NCBI RefSeq assembly: GCF_003086295.3
Contig: NC_092048.1
Coordinates: 65,266,841 to 65,330,840 of the forward strand
Source of the DNA: Arachis hypogaea
Lineage: Eukaryota; Streptophyta; Magnoliopsida; Fabales; Fabaceae
Direction of reading: 5' to 3'
Length of the DNA stretch: 64,000 bases
Below, piece by piece: positions 44,397 through 56,279 of this stretch (position 1 is the stretch's first letter; every line of letters starts with the position of its first letter). Under the pieces are notes generated by a model. It ran no database searches. It was not told the DNA's origin and saw only the letters and a list, made by a program, of their open reading frames with translations. The position numbers and the translations under genes were made by a program.

Positions 44397-46690
44397 TGAT
44401 GCCAGGGCATCTTGGCCAGTTTCACTGACCTTTTCTTTATGGTTTTAAGGTAGTTTCATGCATTTTCTTAGGAAATAAGCTAGTATTGGGTAAATAATCA
44501 CTTACATCTTGATTCAAGCAAACATTGTGAATTTTACATGATTTCATGAGAATTATGCATGAATTAAAGGACAAATTGAATGATGCATGTCTCATAACTT
44601 GGATTAGAGCTTTGATGCACTTTATTGCTTGATTTCAGGATAAAGGAAGCAAGGAAGAACCACGTTAGTAGCCACGTTAGTCTAGCTAACGTGACCACTA
44701 ACGTGGAATGAAGGCTAGCTTGCAACGTTAATGAGAAAAGTGATTGCTAATAACGCCTTCGTGAGCCATCATAGCCTATGTCAGTTGCCACGTTAACTAT
44801 GTTAACGTGGAAGCTAACATGGAAGAAAAGTAGAACTCCAACCTTAGTGGTAAAAGTAAGTGCCACTAACGTTCCAAAAGGGGAAATTGGCCACGTTAAG
44901 AGCCACGTTAACTTAGTTAACGTGAGCTCTAACGTGGAAGAAGAAGATAATGCCAACGTTAGTGACACTCACCTTTGTCACTAACGTTGGACTAAGCCCA
45001 TATTCGCTAGGTTAAAAGCCACGTTAACCTAGTTAATGTGGACTCTAACTTGGAGGGAGCAAGAATCACTAACGTTAGTGACACTCACCTTTGTCACTAA
45101 CGTTGGATTGAGCCACTATGAGCCACGTTAAGTTGCCACGTTAACTACATTAACGTGGAATCTAACGTGGATAAGAGGGATGAGGAGCCAACGTTAGTGA
45201 CACTCACCTTTGTCACTAACGTTGGAGATGGCTATCAATACCACGTTAGAAGTCACGTTAACCTAGTTAACGTGAACTCTAACGTGGGAAGTAGGGGCGT
45301 TCTGAAGTGTTAGTGACAAAGGTAAGTGTCACTAACGCTCTCGAAGATTTGGCAAGCCTACGTTAAAGGCCACGTTAACTATTCTAACGTGAACTTTAAC
45401 ATAGGGAGAAAGGGGTACTCCCAACGTTATTGAAAAAGGTGAACCCCAGTAACGTTTGCGAAGGGCCAAAGGTCAACGTTAGTGGTCAGGTTAGTGCCAC
45501 TAACGTTGAAGTTAACGTGGACTACTTTGGGTTAGGAACGTTAGTGAAAAAGGTGATTGTCACTAACGTTCTCAACCCCACATTTTCACTTAACGTTAAC
45601 ACCACTAACGCCCTAAGCTAAAGTCCCTGCCTACTTCACACTTTCTCTGCAAGTAAAGCTGAGCCCACTGAAGAAGATAACTGCTTCAACTCAAGATCCA
45701 AAGGCCCATATCCAAGACTTGAAGAGCCAACTAGAAGATCAGAAGAATAGTATAATTAGGGAGAGCTTTGAACTAGAATGGAGCTTTTGGCATTATTAGA
45801 ATTACTCTCTGTAATTTACTTTCTCTGCTCTTTTAGTTTAACTTTCAGAATGTACTCTCCATCTTTGCTTTTCATTCCCAGAGCTATCCTTTCATTGGGT
45901 TAGGGAGCTCTGTTGTAATTTGATGGATCAATAATAGTTTTCATTATTCTTCTTCTTTCTTTTCTCTTGGTTTTACTAGAAAGCTTTCAATCTTCATCCA
46001 ATTGAGTAGTTATCTTGGAAAAGAAGCTATTCATACTTGGATCTCTTCTGAACCTTGGAAAAGGGATGAAGAGATCATGCTAGAAATGCTTTCTCATGTT
46101 GGACCAAATTGGAGTTTGGGCAGATATGGTGACATATAATTCTCCCAATACTTTGATTTGGAAATACATGTGGTATAATCAGTGACCACACTTCATCTCT
46201 TCTCATGAGCAATTAGACCAAGGAATTGGCTATTGATCAGATTTGAGAGATTGAATTACCAAGGAATTGGAATTCAATCACTTAAGATTGCCAAGGAGAT
46301 CAATGAATGCATTGATTGAGGAAGAGATGAAAATGAACTTGATCCGGAGAATGCAACATCTCCTAAGCCCAATGAATCCCCTATTTCTGATCTTACCCAT
46401 TCTCTTTACTTTATGCCATTTACTTTCATGCTAAACTCCCCTTCCCCATTTAAGATTATGCAATTTACTTCCCGTCATTTAATTTCTGCTATTTACTTTC
46501 CCGCCATTTAATTTCCTGCAATTCTCAACTCACTTTCTGCTTAGCTCAACTAGAACATTCTTCCAATTAAAGTTGCTTGACCAATCAATCCCTGTGGGAT
46601 TCGACCTCACTCTACTGTGAGTTTTTACTTGACGACAATTCGGTATACTTGCCGAGGGAGATTTGTTAAGGGACAAGTTTCCGTGCATCA
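44397..46690 (+). mobile_element. solo LTR, family L2, copy 2
   Basis: 2294 bp, TGATGCCAGGG to GTGCATCA, with duplications CCAGC (44392-44396, 46691-46695). It aligns with 1456-3670 at both ends and through the U5 part, but the palindrome array in the middle uses other units. Confidence 0.92.
44660..45620. repeat. tandem repeat of about 118 bp with nested inverted repeats
   Basis: Five or six units, each with GCCACGTTAACxxxGTTAACGTGx and CCAACGTTAGTGACA ... TGTCACTAACGTTGG. The second forms perfect 15-base arms around an 8-base loop (for example 44953-44990). Confidence 0.85.
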
Positions 46691-48337
46691 CCAGCGCTGC
46701 GAATAGAGCATATTTCCCTGCCTGTGCATCCGCACAAGTAAATTCTGAAATTCTGCAACCTTGCAGAATTTCAGATTTTCAACACCATCTTTGAATGATC
46801 ATAACTTCCTCTACAAAATTCTAAATTTTACAAACTTTATATCAATTAAAGGGTTTTCAAAGATCTTTAATTCTAAATAAATTTCATCAAATTTTGAAAA
46901 TCAAGACAAAAGTTCTGATCAGACAAAGTTCACCAAAAACCAACTTTTACCTAATAACCCAAATTATCAATTTTTCCAACCTTCATATCTCAAACTAACC
47001 AAAATAATACCAAACCAATTAAAGTCACTCTAAAACTCTATTATTTCACCAAAAACTACCCTCTTGGGTCACCAACCACAATTTATACCAATCTCTCATC
47101 ATACTTCATCATTTTCAACATCAATATCAACATATAACAATTATCAACAACTTTCCACCAACACACTCACCATTCATCATTATATCACCATCAATTTTCT
47201 ATCATCAACTCATTCTTGCTTCCAAGCCATAAACAATAATAGTCATCCACTCAAATTTATCATACATCATAATCCCAATATCATTATTTCTCAACATAAC
47301 AATATTAATTCAATACACAACATCAACCAACCATCATCAACAACCACATAAATTCAACCCTATCCTATGGGTCACTAGCCTAAGTGTCCATGAATATTAT
47401 ATACTACATAGACAAAACCGAAACCATACCTTGGCCCATTCCCAATATGTCCAAAAATCAAAATTGAGCACCAATGAGCTTTCCAACCACAATCTAAGCT
47501 TCCAACAATCACCAACAAGCTCCAACTCACAATAATCAAACTATATATGCAAAAACCATCACAAATCAACCTAGGGTTCCATTCAAGCATAAAATCAAAA
47601 GGGTTTAATGTCTCTTACCTTGTCCAACAAATTTGATAGAACAAGTCTAATGCTAAGCAAGGATTAGAGCAAACCTAAACATCCAAAATTACAAAAACTC
47701 ATTTAACCCAAAGCCCTAAATACCCAAAATTTTGGAGAGAAGAACTGGGAGAATTTCGAACTTACCTTACCAGTTTCTTATATGCGTTTTGTAGAGCTCT
47801 TCACAAGGAACGCGTAGCTGCTAACGGCACGTAAATTGGAGCACCGTAGCTCGAGATATCGCGAAGAGAAGCTGATGATGAATAGTGCTCAAGCTCTTCT
47901 CTCCTCCCTCTTTCAATTTCAGATGTGTGTGTTTAATGTGTGTTATGACTGCATGGGTTCATTAAATGAACCTTATATATGTTGGGCTTGGGCCCAACTT
48001 GGGCCCGGTCCAACCCATTAGCGTTTTTAGCATGTTTGGCCCAACTTCGGGCCAAAACTTTAAAATTAACGCCCGATTTTTTACTTCTAGTATTTTTCTA
48101 ATATTTTGGCTGTTTTCACTTTTTCTCGTGCGGTACCGGGTAGACTTGAACTAGTTGAACCGGTTCAACTGCTGGTTCGTGGTTTTTTACGGTTTTCCGC
48201 AGAAAGTACATTTTCTGACTCAGAAAGACCGACTGAGTCCGAAAATCACCTTCAAATCCTCAAATTCTCACTCTAACTTCTCGAAGTCTAATTAGGGCAA
48301 TTAATCACTTAATTAACCGGTTGATTAGTTGTGGTTC

Positions 48338-49376
48338 TTACATTCTTCCCACCAAATAAGAAATTTTGCCCTCAAAATTTGAATTATCTGAGAAAAGCTC
48401 GGGATAATCCTTTCACATTTCAGACTCCAATTTCCATGTATGCTCTTCTACTCCTGCTCGCTCCCAGGCAACTTTAACCAATGAAACGTCCTTCCTCCGT
48501 AGCTTCTTCACACTAATGTCATCGATCCTCACTGGCGTTACTTGGAAAGTCAATTTCTCTTTCAACTCGACCGATTCAGGCTCCAACACATGAGCCACAT
48601 CTGACGTGTACTTACAGAGTTGTGACACGTGGAATGCGTCATGCAAGTTAGACAGATGAGGTGGCAAGGTAACTTGATACACCACCAGCCTGAATCCTCT
48701 AAAATCTCAAACGGTTCTATGTATCTTGAGTTCAACTTCTTGGTCTCGATTGCTCTTTCGATCCCAGTTGTCGGTGTCACCCGAAGAAATACATGTTCTC
48801 CCACTTCAAACTCTAGCGGTTTCCTTCTCTGGTCCGCATAACCCTTCTTTCGACTCTGAGCAGTTAGAATCCTTGCTCGAATCTTCTTGATATTCTCAGT
48901 AGTATCTGCTATTACATCAGGACCCAAAACACTTGCTTGACCAGATTCATACCAACAAAGTGGAGACTGGCACTTCCATCCATACAAGGCTTCATACGGA
49001 GCCATCCCAATGCTCGCATGAAAGCTGTTGTTATACGCAAACTCCACTAATGGCATATAATGATCCCAACTTCCAGGTTGATCCAACACACATGCTCTTA
49101 GCATATCTTCCAACATCTGAATAGTTCTTTCCGACTGTCCATCAGTTTGCGGGTGATATGCGGTACTGAGACATAGCTTCGTACCAAAAGCTCTTTGGAA
49201 AGCTCCCTAAGACCTTGAAGTGAATCGAGGATCTCGGTCCGACACTATGCTCGATGGCACACCATGCAACCTTACTATCTCCTTTATATACAACCTTGCT
49301 AACTCTTCCATAGAACAGTTCACTCAGATAGGCAGAAAGTGAGCAGATTTGGTTAAGCGATCCACGATCACTGGTG
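48338..49376 (-). pseudogene. chromovirus integrase C-terminal part and chromodomain region
   Basis: Minus strand from 49376: V-I-V-D-R-L-T-K-S-A-H-F, then a region with S-D-R-D-P-R-F (TAG for Trp soon after), Y-H-P-Q-T-D-G-Q with the catalytic Glu in S-E-R-T, F-A-Y-N-N-S-F-H, G-Y-A-D-Q-R-R and the H-V-S-Q-L motif. It ends in a chromodomain-like tail (W-E-R-A-G-V-E-E-H-T-W). A one-base shift lies near 48690 and a TGA for Arg near 48413. The original stop is ATG-TAA at 48338-48343, overlapping the first five bases of the LTR. The upstream part is cut by element 5. Confidence 0.85.
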
Positions 49377-49381
49377 CGCGG

Positions 49382-50850
49382 TGGAAGTTAGGCCAATTAA
49401 GAGATTTGTAATATAAGAATAGCGTTGCGAGTATAGCTCTTAACCAGCTAAAATCCACCTTACCAATTTAGAAAGGTGTCACAAAGATTTAAAATAAAAA
49501 TACTGGGAGTATGAGTCCCAAGTCGTCTCCCAACGAGTTGGATAATGAGCAATTAAATAATTGTAAATTAAAGCAATAAAATAAAGAATGATTATTAATA
49601 TTCTAAATAAAAAGCCTTAACTCGGGGAATGATTAATTGGAAGTTCTATCCTTGTTGGGCTCTCTTAAGTGTAGTATCAAAAAGGTTGTTGTTTTCACTT
49701 AGTTAACCCTTACTAAATAAAGGAAATTCAAGTGATTGAGCTAGCTCTTATTCGCAAATCCTAGTCCTCTTCCTTGGGAAGGTTTAGCGTTAGTAAATAC
49801 AGAACTAGCCAACAACTTCTAGTTTAATATTCACTTAAGCCTTCCAACTTAAGTATCTCCTTTTAATTAACCCCCATGTCAAGTAGGGAATCTACTCCAT
49901 TGACATGAATATAATGCTCATAAAAATATAAGAAGAAGACATGATAAACTAAATAAAATAGGGATTGAAAACTAATTAAAAATAAAAGTAATCCTTTGCA
50001 TTAATAAATCCAAAATAATCCAATTACCACTCTAAACAAGAATTAAGAATATGGAATAAATAAAATAGCAAGTAAGGAAACAAACTAGAATAATATCTTC
50101 AACGGAGGTGATGACTCTTCAATATCTAAGGCAAAAGCATAAAACTAATAAACTATGAATGTAAAGAGAACCTAGAGGGAGAGTAAAGTCTCTCTAGATT
50201 CAGATCTAAAAACTTAAAATTATCCTAATGAGAATGTGTGTCAATGTGTGTTGAGTCTCTGCATGTTCCCTGGCTTTATTCTGTGTTTCTAGGCCGAAAA
50301 CTGGATCAAGACGCAGCCCAAAATCGCCCCAGGCATATTCTGTTAATTCTGCAAATCGCGCAGGTCATGTGTATACGTCAGTCACGAGTGCGCGTCATTC
50401 AGCGATTTTTCTTGTCACGCGTACGCGTCGTCCATGCGTGCGCGTCATTCGTGTAGACTCCAATCCACGCGTACACGTCAGGCACGTGCATGCGTCACTG
50501 CAATTTTCTCCATATCGCGCGCACGCGTGAGGCATGCGTGCGCGTCGATGCTCGCTGGTCATCTCCTTATTTTCTTGTGTTCCTTCCATTTTTGCAAGCT
50601 TCCTCTCTATTCTCTAAGTCATTCCTGCCCTATAAAGCCTGAAACACTTAAAACACGAATCACGACATCGAATTGTATAAAAGAGAATTAAAATACATAA
50701 ATTAAAGATCTCTAGGGAGCAAGTTTTCAATCATAAAACAATAATAGGAAGGGATTGTAAAAATCATGCAATTAGTATGAATAAGTGGGTGAAGACTTGA
50801 TGACACCACTCAATTAAACACAAGATAAACCATAAAATAGTGGTTTATCA
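49382..50850 (-). repeat. element 5 3' LTR
   Basis: 1469 bp. Minus strand starts TGATAAACCACTATT as solo LTRs a and b do and ends ACTTCCA. Palindromic ACGCGTACGCGTC and GCGTGCGCGTCA units at about 50380-50550. It shares GGACAGGAATG-like sequence with the solo LTRs near 50620 but lacks the U3 block they share with FIDEL. Confidence 0.85.
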
Positions 50851-50887
50851 ACCTCCCCACACTTAAACATTAGCATGTCCTCATGCT
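50851..50887 (-). promoter_or_regulatory. hairpin and polypurine tract of element 5
   Basis: Minus strand: AGCATG, AGGA, CATGCT (50872-50887), then AATGTTTAAGTGTGGGGAGG (50853-50872 region) beside the LTR. The loop AGGA equals that of the FIDEL-like elements while the stem differs. Confidence 0.75.
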
Positions 50888-52345
50888 TAGCTTAAGGAGA
50901 TAAAATAAATGAGTAGGAAAATGTAAGACTTATGCAATGCAACGCAACCTATGTATATAAATGCAACTATATGCTTAAAATGATTTTGCCTACTTAGTTA
51001 AAAATAAATAAGTTCTTCAAGACAAAAATAAATCAAATTCCACTAATTCAAATTATACAGTGAAAACAAGCAAACTTGTAGGAAGACAGCTCATGAAAGC
51101 AGGGAACATAGAATTAAGCATTGAACCCTCACTAATGGTGTATGTGCACTCTAGTCACTCTAGTGTATAGGGTAATCACTCTACTCTTCTCTAATCATGC
51201 TTTCTAAACTTTGTTCTTCACCTAACCAATCAACAAGTATTTAATGCATCAATGCAAACATCATGAGGTCTTTTCAAGGTTGTAATGGGGCCAAGGTAAA
51301 GGTGAGGGTATATATATGGCTGAGTGAGCTATAAATTGAATCCTTGATTAACCTAAGCTCTTACCTATTCATACTCTATATTTTTCTTAAATCATGCCTA
51401 GCTACCCAAAATTTTTCCACTTTTGTATTATATACTCATGCATCAACTTTTCTTTTAACTTGTATCACATATGCATTGATTTTTCATTAAACTTAACTTA
51501 GCATTGGGGTAATTTTGTCCCCTTATTCATTTATTTAATTACTTAATTATTTGAATAGTTTTGGTTTTTTTTTAATTAAAAGTAAAAGTAAACATAAATT
51601 TTATCAATGCACATGGATTTATAATTTTTTTCTAGTTTCACATGAGTAGGTACCCAAATTCTCAATATTTTATCAATTGTAAAAACATAACACATTCCAT
51701 TGTTAACCCATGTTCCCACAGTTTCCCACACTTAATTGATACACAATCTCTGTCTTAAGCTTAACCAAAGATTCAATTTGAGGTAATTAATTTGTTTTTC
51801 CGCTTAAAGCTAGTGATGTGGTAAAATATAGAATAAATGGGATTAAAAGGCTCAAATTGGCTAGCAAAGGTAAATTGAAGGGTAGGCTATTTGGGATAAG
51901 TGAGTTAATAAAATAATAGCCTCAATCATATGCATGCATATAACACATTAAATATTGAACATATAGGATGGAACAAAATATAGATTACAATCATAGAGAA
52001 GCAAACACACAAGAATAAAATTTTTAGGGTTAAATAATGTAACCATGTAATTAAGCTCAAATCTTACAGGTTGTGTGTTCTAGCTTTTAACTATGTTTCA
52101 AATACAACTTCCAAACAAGTTTAACATAATAATTTTGATTTAAATTAGTGAAATTTTTCAAAAATAGGGTCTTAAAAAGAAACTTATTATTTTTTCAACC
52201 AAATAAAATATGCATGCAAATAACCTATTACTATGCAATTTTTCCTATCATAAACAAAAGAAAAATTAAATAAATATCTTATTCTATTGGTGTTACGAAA
52301 GAGAAATTACCTCCAGAAGTCAGGTACTGACCGACCTCTCCACAC
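50888..52345 (-). other. element 5 3' noncoding region
   Basis: About 1.45 kb, AT-rich. It contains a further TTAAGTGTGGGAAA-like stretch near 51722-51740 and one overlapping the third-ORF stop (52334-52350). No gene or RNA seen. Confidence 0.6.
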
Positions 52346-53580
52346 TTAAAGCTTGGCACCATCCTTAGTGCCATCAGTCAGGAACAACGGGGGACTGGTA
52401 ACAACATCTCCACAATCAGGACCGTCATGGCTCCCTGTGCTGGTAAATGAAGTGGAGTCTGGGGTGTCTGGTTCTTCTTCAGGTGGGTGGTTACCAACAC
52501 GCAGCTTCTTGAGGTATGTAAATCGGCGCTTGTTACAGCGCTCCCTTTGCTTTCCTTTCTGGTCAAGCCGGTCCAGCCTCTCAAGTATCTGATGCAGCAG
52601 TTGGTTTGTTGAAGGTGCTTATGATGTGGAAGGAGAAGGAATATCTTCGGCCGGGTCTGCAGGCCGGCTAGTAGTGGCTGCTGGAGGTCTAATATACTTC
52701 CCGTTAGGGACTATCTGATCATCCTGTGGGATCATGGCCTTGGTGTCCCCAGCTCTGTAGGATACTCCGGCTGTTGAGACTAGATCTGAAACTATGGCGG
52801 GAAAAGGTAGGCTGCCTGCAATCTGTACGTGTCCCGTAGCATGCCGAATATGTCTTGGTAAATTGAGGTGCTGGTCTATAAGGATACACCAGAGTAGAAC
52901 AGCCATGTCTGCGGTGAAGGAGGACTCGTGAGTGCTCAAAAAGACGTAATGGGAAATAATCTGTGCCCATACTAGAGCCTCCAAGGTGAGTGCTGAAGCC
53001 AATACGCTCTTAGGTCGAGATCAATGGTATCCATAGATCCATCTGCTTCCAAGTTGTGCTATAACTCTAAGAATGATGTCTGGTGCTTGAATGAGGCTTT
53101 TTGGAATGCATCCAATGCTTCTGGTGCAGGGTGAAGATCTAAAGCTCGTTGAATGGCCTCTTCAGTTATGGGAACTTGCTTCTGACGGATATAGACAGAC
53201 TGCATGGTTGACATGTGAAAATTGGAGTAGAATTCAACTACCCATGAAAGGTTAACCTGCCGTGGCTGTCTCCGTAGGAATCCCCATCGTCTTTGTTTAA
53301 TACGGGGCTCAACAAATTCAATAATGTGGGTTGGGAGGATGAGAAGGTGCTCATTGTTATAGTTTCTCTCAGCCAAGATGAGGAACATCTGCTCACAGTA
53401 GCGGTTAGTGAACCGCGCAGTGTCCTTTGGTGGAAAAGCTTTCTCTTTTTCATCGACCTTGATGATCCTCTTGATTCACTTTGTTGAGGGCTTTACTGCT
53501 ATTGAAGATGGCTCTGCCACTAGTGCTCTTTTTGTTCCTTTCCTCGCTGGTTGTTTGGAAGTAGCTTTCTCTTTGCCCCT
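52346..53580 (-). pseudogene. element 5 third ORF, 5'-truncated
   Basis: Minus-strand pieces: W-V-V-E-F-Y-S-N-F (about 53225-53250), V-P-I-T-E-E-A-I-Q-R-A-L, then A-L-T-L-E-A-L-V-W-A-Q-I-I-S-H-Y-V-F (about 52945-53000) and a Pro/Ser-rich tail, a coiled-coil-like stretch (L-L-H-Q-I-L-E-R-L-D-R-L) and an end in D-G-A-K-L with TAA at 52346. It is a divergent relative of the third ORFs of elements 1-4. Stops (about 53475, 53059, 52619) and a frameshift near 53000 break it. The N-terminal part is beyond element 2. Confidence 0.75.
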
Positions 53581-55120
53581 TGATGAGCGGATAATTTATA
53601 CGCTTTTTGGCACTGTTTTTAGTATGTTTTCAATGTAATTTAGTTAGTTTTTATTATATTTCTATTAGTTTTTAAATAAAAATCACAATTCTGGAATTTA
53701 CTATGAGTTTTTGTGTTTTTCTATAATTTCAGGTATTTTCTGGCTGAAATTGAGGGAGCTGAGCAAAAATTTGATTCAGGCTGAAAAAGGACTGCTGATG
53801 CTGTTGGATTCTGACCTCCTTGCACTCGAAATGGATTTTCTAGAGCTACAGAACTTCAAATGGCGCGCTCTCAATTGCGTTGGAAAGTAGACATCCAGGG
53901 CTTTCCAGAAATATATAATAGTCAATACTTTGCTCAAGGATAGATGACGTAAACTGGCGTTGAACGCCAGTTTTATGTTGCAGTCTGGCGTCAAACGCCA
54001 GAAACAGGTTACAAATGGGAGTTGAACGCCAGAAACAGGTTACAACCTGGCGTTCAACTCCAGAAACAGCCTAGGCACGTGAGAAGCTTAAGTCTCAGCC
54101 CCAGCACACACCAAGTGGGTCCCAGAAGTGGATTTCTGCACCATCTATCATAGTTTAGTCATTTTCTGTAAACCTAGGTTACTAGTTTAGTATTTAAACA
54201 ACTTTTAGAGGTCTATTTCGCACCTCGTGAAATTTTAGATCTGAACTTTGTACTCTTTGACAGCATGAGTCTCTGAACTCCATTGTTGGGGGTGAGGAGC
54301 TCTGCTGTGTTTCGATGAATTAATGCAACTATTTCTGTTTTCTATTCAAACACGCTTGTTTCTATCTAAGATGTTTATTCGCACTTCAATATGATGGATG
54401 TGATGATCTGTGACACTCATCGTCATTCTCAACCTATGAACGCGTGCCTAACAACCACCTCCGTTCTACCTTCGATTGAATGAACATCTCTTGGATTCCT
54501 TAATCAGAATCTTCGTGGTATAAGCTAGAATCCATTGGCAGAATTCATGAGAATCCGGAAAGTCTAAACCTTGTCTATGGTATTCTGAGTAGGATTCAGG
54601 GATTGAATGACTGTGACGAGCTTCAAACTCACAAGGGCTGGGCGTAGTGACAGACGCAAAAGGATCAATGGATCCTATTCCAACATGAGTGGGAACCGAC
54701 AGATGATTAGCCGTGCTGTGACAGCGCACCTGGACCTTTTTCACTGAGAGGACGGATGGTAGCCATTGACAACGGTGATCCACCAACACACAGCTTGCCA
54801 TAGGAGGAACCTTGCGTGCGTGAAGAAGAAGACAGGGAGAAAGCAGAGATTCAGAAGACAAAGCATCTCCAAAACTCCAACATATTCTCCATTACTGCAG
54901 TACAAGTATTTAATCCATGCTCTTTTACTTTTCGCAATTCAAACTGATAAATATAATTGACCTCCTGACTTAGATTTACAAGATAACCATAGATTGCTTC
55001 AAACCAACAATCTCCGTGGGATTCGACCCTTACTCACGTAAGGTATTACTTGCACGACCCAGTGCACTTGCTGGTTAGTGGTACGAGTTGTGAAAAGTGT
55101 GATTCACAATTCGTGCACCA
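53581..55120 (+). repeat. element 2 5' LTR
   Basis: 1540 bp, TGATGAGCGGATAATTTATA to GTGCACCA. It contains the shared U3 block (about 53833-53945), palindromes with C/G centres (53954-54066) and the common U5 end. Confidence 0.93.
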
Positions 55121-55126
55121 AGTTTT

Positions 55127-55144
55127 TGGCGCCGTTGCCAGGGA
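55127..55144 (+). promoter_or_regulatory. primer binding site, tRNA-Asp
   Basis: TGGCGCCGTTGCCAGGGA, 17 of 18 bases complementary to tRNA-Asp. Confidence 0.85.
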
Positions 55145-56279
55145 TTGTTCGAGTTTGGACAACTAACGGTTTATTTTGTTGCTTAGATTACGAAAAATTT
55201 TTTCTTTTTGGTTTAGAGTCTTATATTATTGCTTTTGGTTGAAATTTTCTTTTTAATCCTTATTTTCTCTTTTTAAATTTTTCGAAAAATTTTTATAAAC
55301 TAATAATTGAGTTTTTCTGTTTGAGTTTAGTTTCATATTTTAAGTTTGGTGTCAATTGCATGTTTTTATTTTCTTTTAAATTTTCGAAATTGTGTTCATT
55401 GTTCTTTCTTAATTTCAAGTTGTTCTTGTTTATTTTCCTTGTTTGATCCTTAGTTTTTCTTGTTTTGTGATTTTTCCTGTTTTTCTTGTGCATTTTCGAA
55501 TTATTAGTATCTAAAAAAAATTATTTATTAAATACCTTGTTAAAACACTTTAAATTTATAGCTCAATTGGCTAGAGCGTGATGCTTATGTTCTTGGTAAT
55601 TGGCTATCTTCGTTTTTAAAACTTCTTCAAAATTAATTTTTCTTTGAATAAATCTTGTGCCAAAATTAAAGTTTGGTGTTTTCTTGTTGATTTTTCTTTA
55701 GTTTTCAAAAATTTTGTTTTGGTTTTATAAAAATTTTAAGTTTGGTGTTCTATCTTCATGTTCTTGTTGTTCTTGTGAGTCTTCAAAGTGTTCTTGAGTT
55801 TTCCTTGTGTTTTGATCTTAAAATTTTTAAGTTTGGTATTCCTTGGTGTTTCCCTCCAAAATTTTTGAAAATAAGGAGCATTAGATCTAAAAATTTTAAG
55901 TTTTGTGTCTTTTTATTGTTTTTCTCTTTCCTCATTGATTTCAAAAATATCTTTTTCCTTTATTTTAATTGATTTTTCGAATTTTCCTTTTAAAAATTCA
56001 GATTTTATTTTAAAATTTTTTTATTTTATCTTATCTTAGTTTTAAAATTTCAAAATTCAAATCTTTATCAAAAATCATATCCAAAATTTTTCAAATCTTC
56101 TTAATTAAGTAATTATTTTAGTCTTAAATTTTTTTGTTCTTAATTTTCAAATTCTATATTTAATTTCAAACTATTTTATTCTCTTTTCTTTTATTATTTA
56201 TTCGTTCCTTTTTAAAAAAAAAATAAAATAAAAAATTTATATTCTATTTGCTATTCATATCAATTCCCTTTTCTCCATC
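55145..56279 (+). other. element 2 5' leader
   Basis: AT-rich leader with four copies of TTTAAGTTTGGTGT or close forms (about 55338, 55669, 55735, 55826) and the tRNA-like piece (55559-55597). No gene seen. Confidence 0.75.
55559..55597 (+). other. tRNA-like 5' half in the leader
   Basis: TAGCTCAATTGGCTAGAGCG has a perfect D-stem (GCTC/GAGC), a nine-base D-loop with GG and the consensus of an internal A box. It is followed by TGATGCTTATG, as in an anticodon arm. No matching T arm follows, so it is not a complete tRNA gene. A worn version lies at 14757-14790 of element 1. Confidence 0.55.

Larger units (their letters stand above)
42538..48342 (-). repeat. chromovirus 3' LTR (about 3.5 kb without the insert)
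   Basis: Minus strand starts TGTAAGAACC after a purine tract GGTGGGAAGAA and ends GTGTTACA at 42538. Removing the solo LTR (44397-46690) and one CCAGC leaves 3506 bp, long but usual for this clade. TATA candidate ATATATAAGG on the minus strand at about 47971-47980. CG-rich palindrome units at 44172-44393. The remaining sequence is AT-rich and I see no gene; the Ser/His/Asn-rich open frame at 47064 is low complexity. Confidence 0.8.

Noticed and set aside
47064..47351. 95-codon Ser/His/Asn/Thr-rich open frame
   Set aside because: Low-complexity sequence within the chromovirus LTR, no recognisable domain.
50590..50700. Possible host gene between chromovirus and element 5
   Set aside because: The whole stretch is LTR sequence of element 5, alignable with the solo LTRs.
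55559..55640. Complete tRNA gene
   Set aside because: Only the D-arm and part of an anticodon-like arm are present; no T arm or closing acceptor stem follows.
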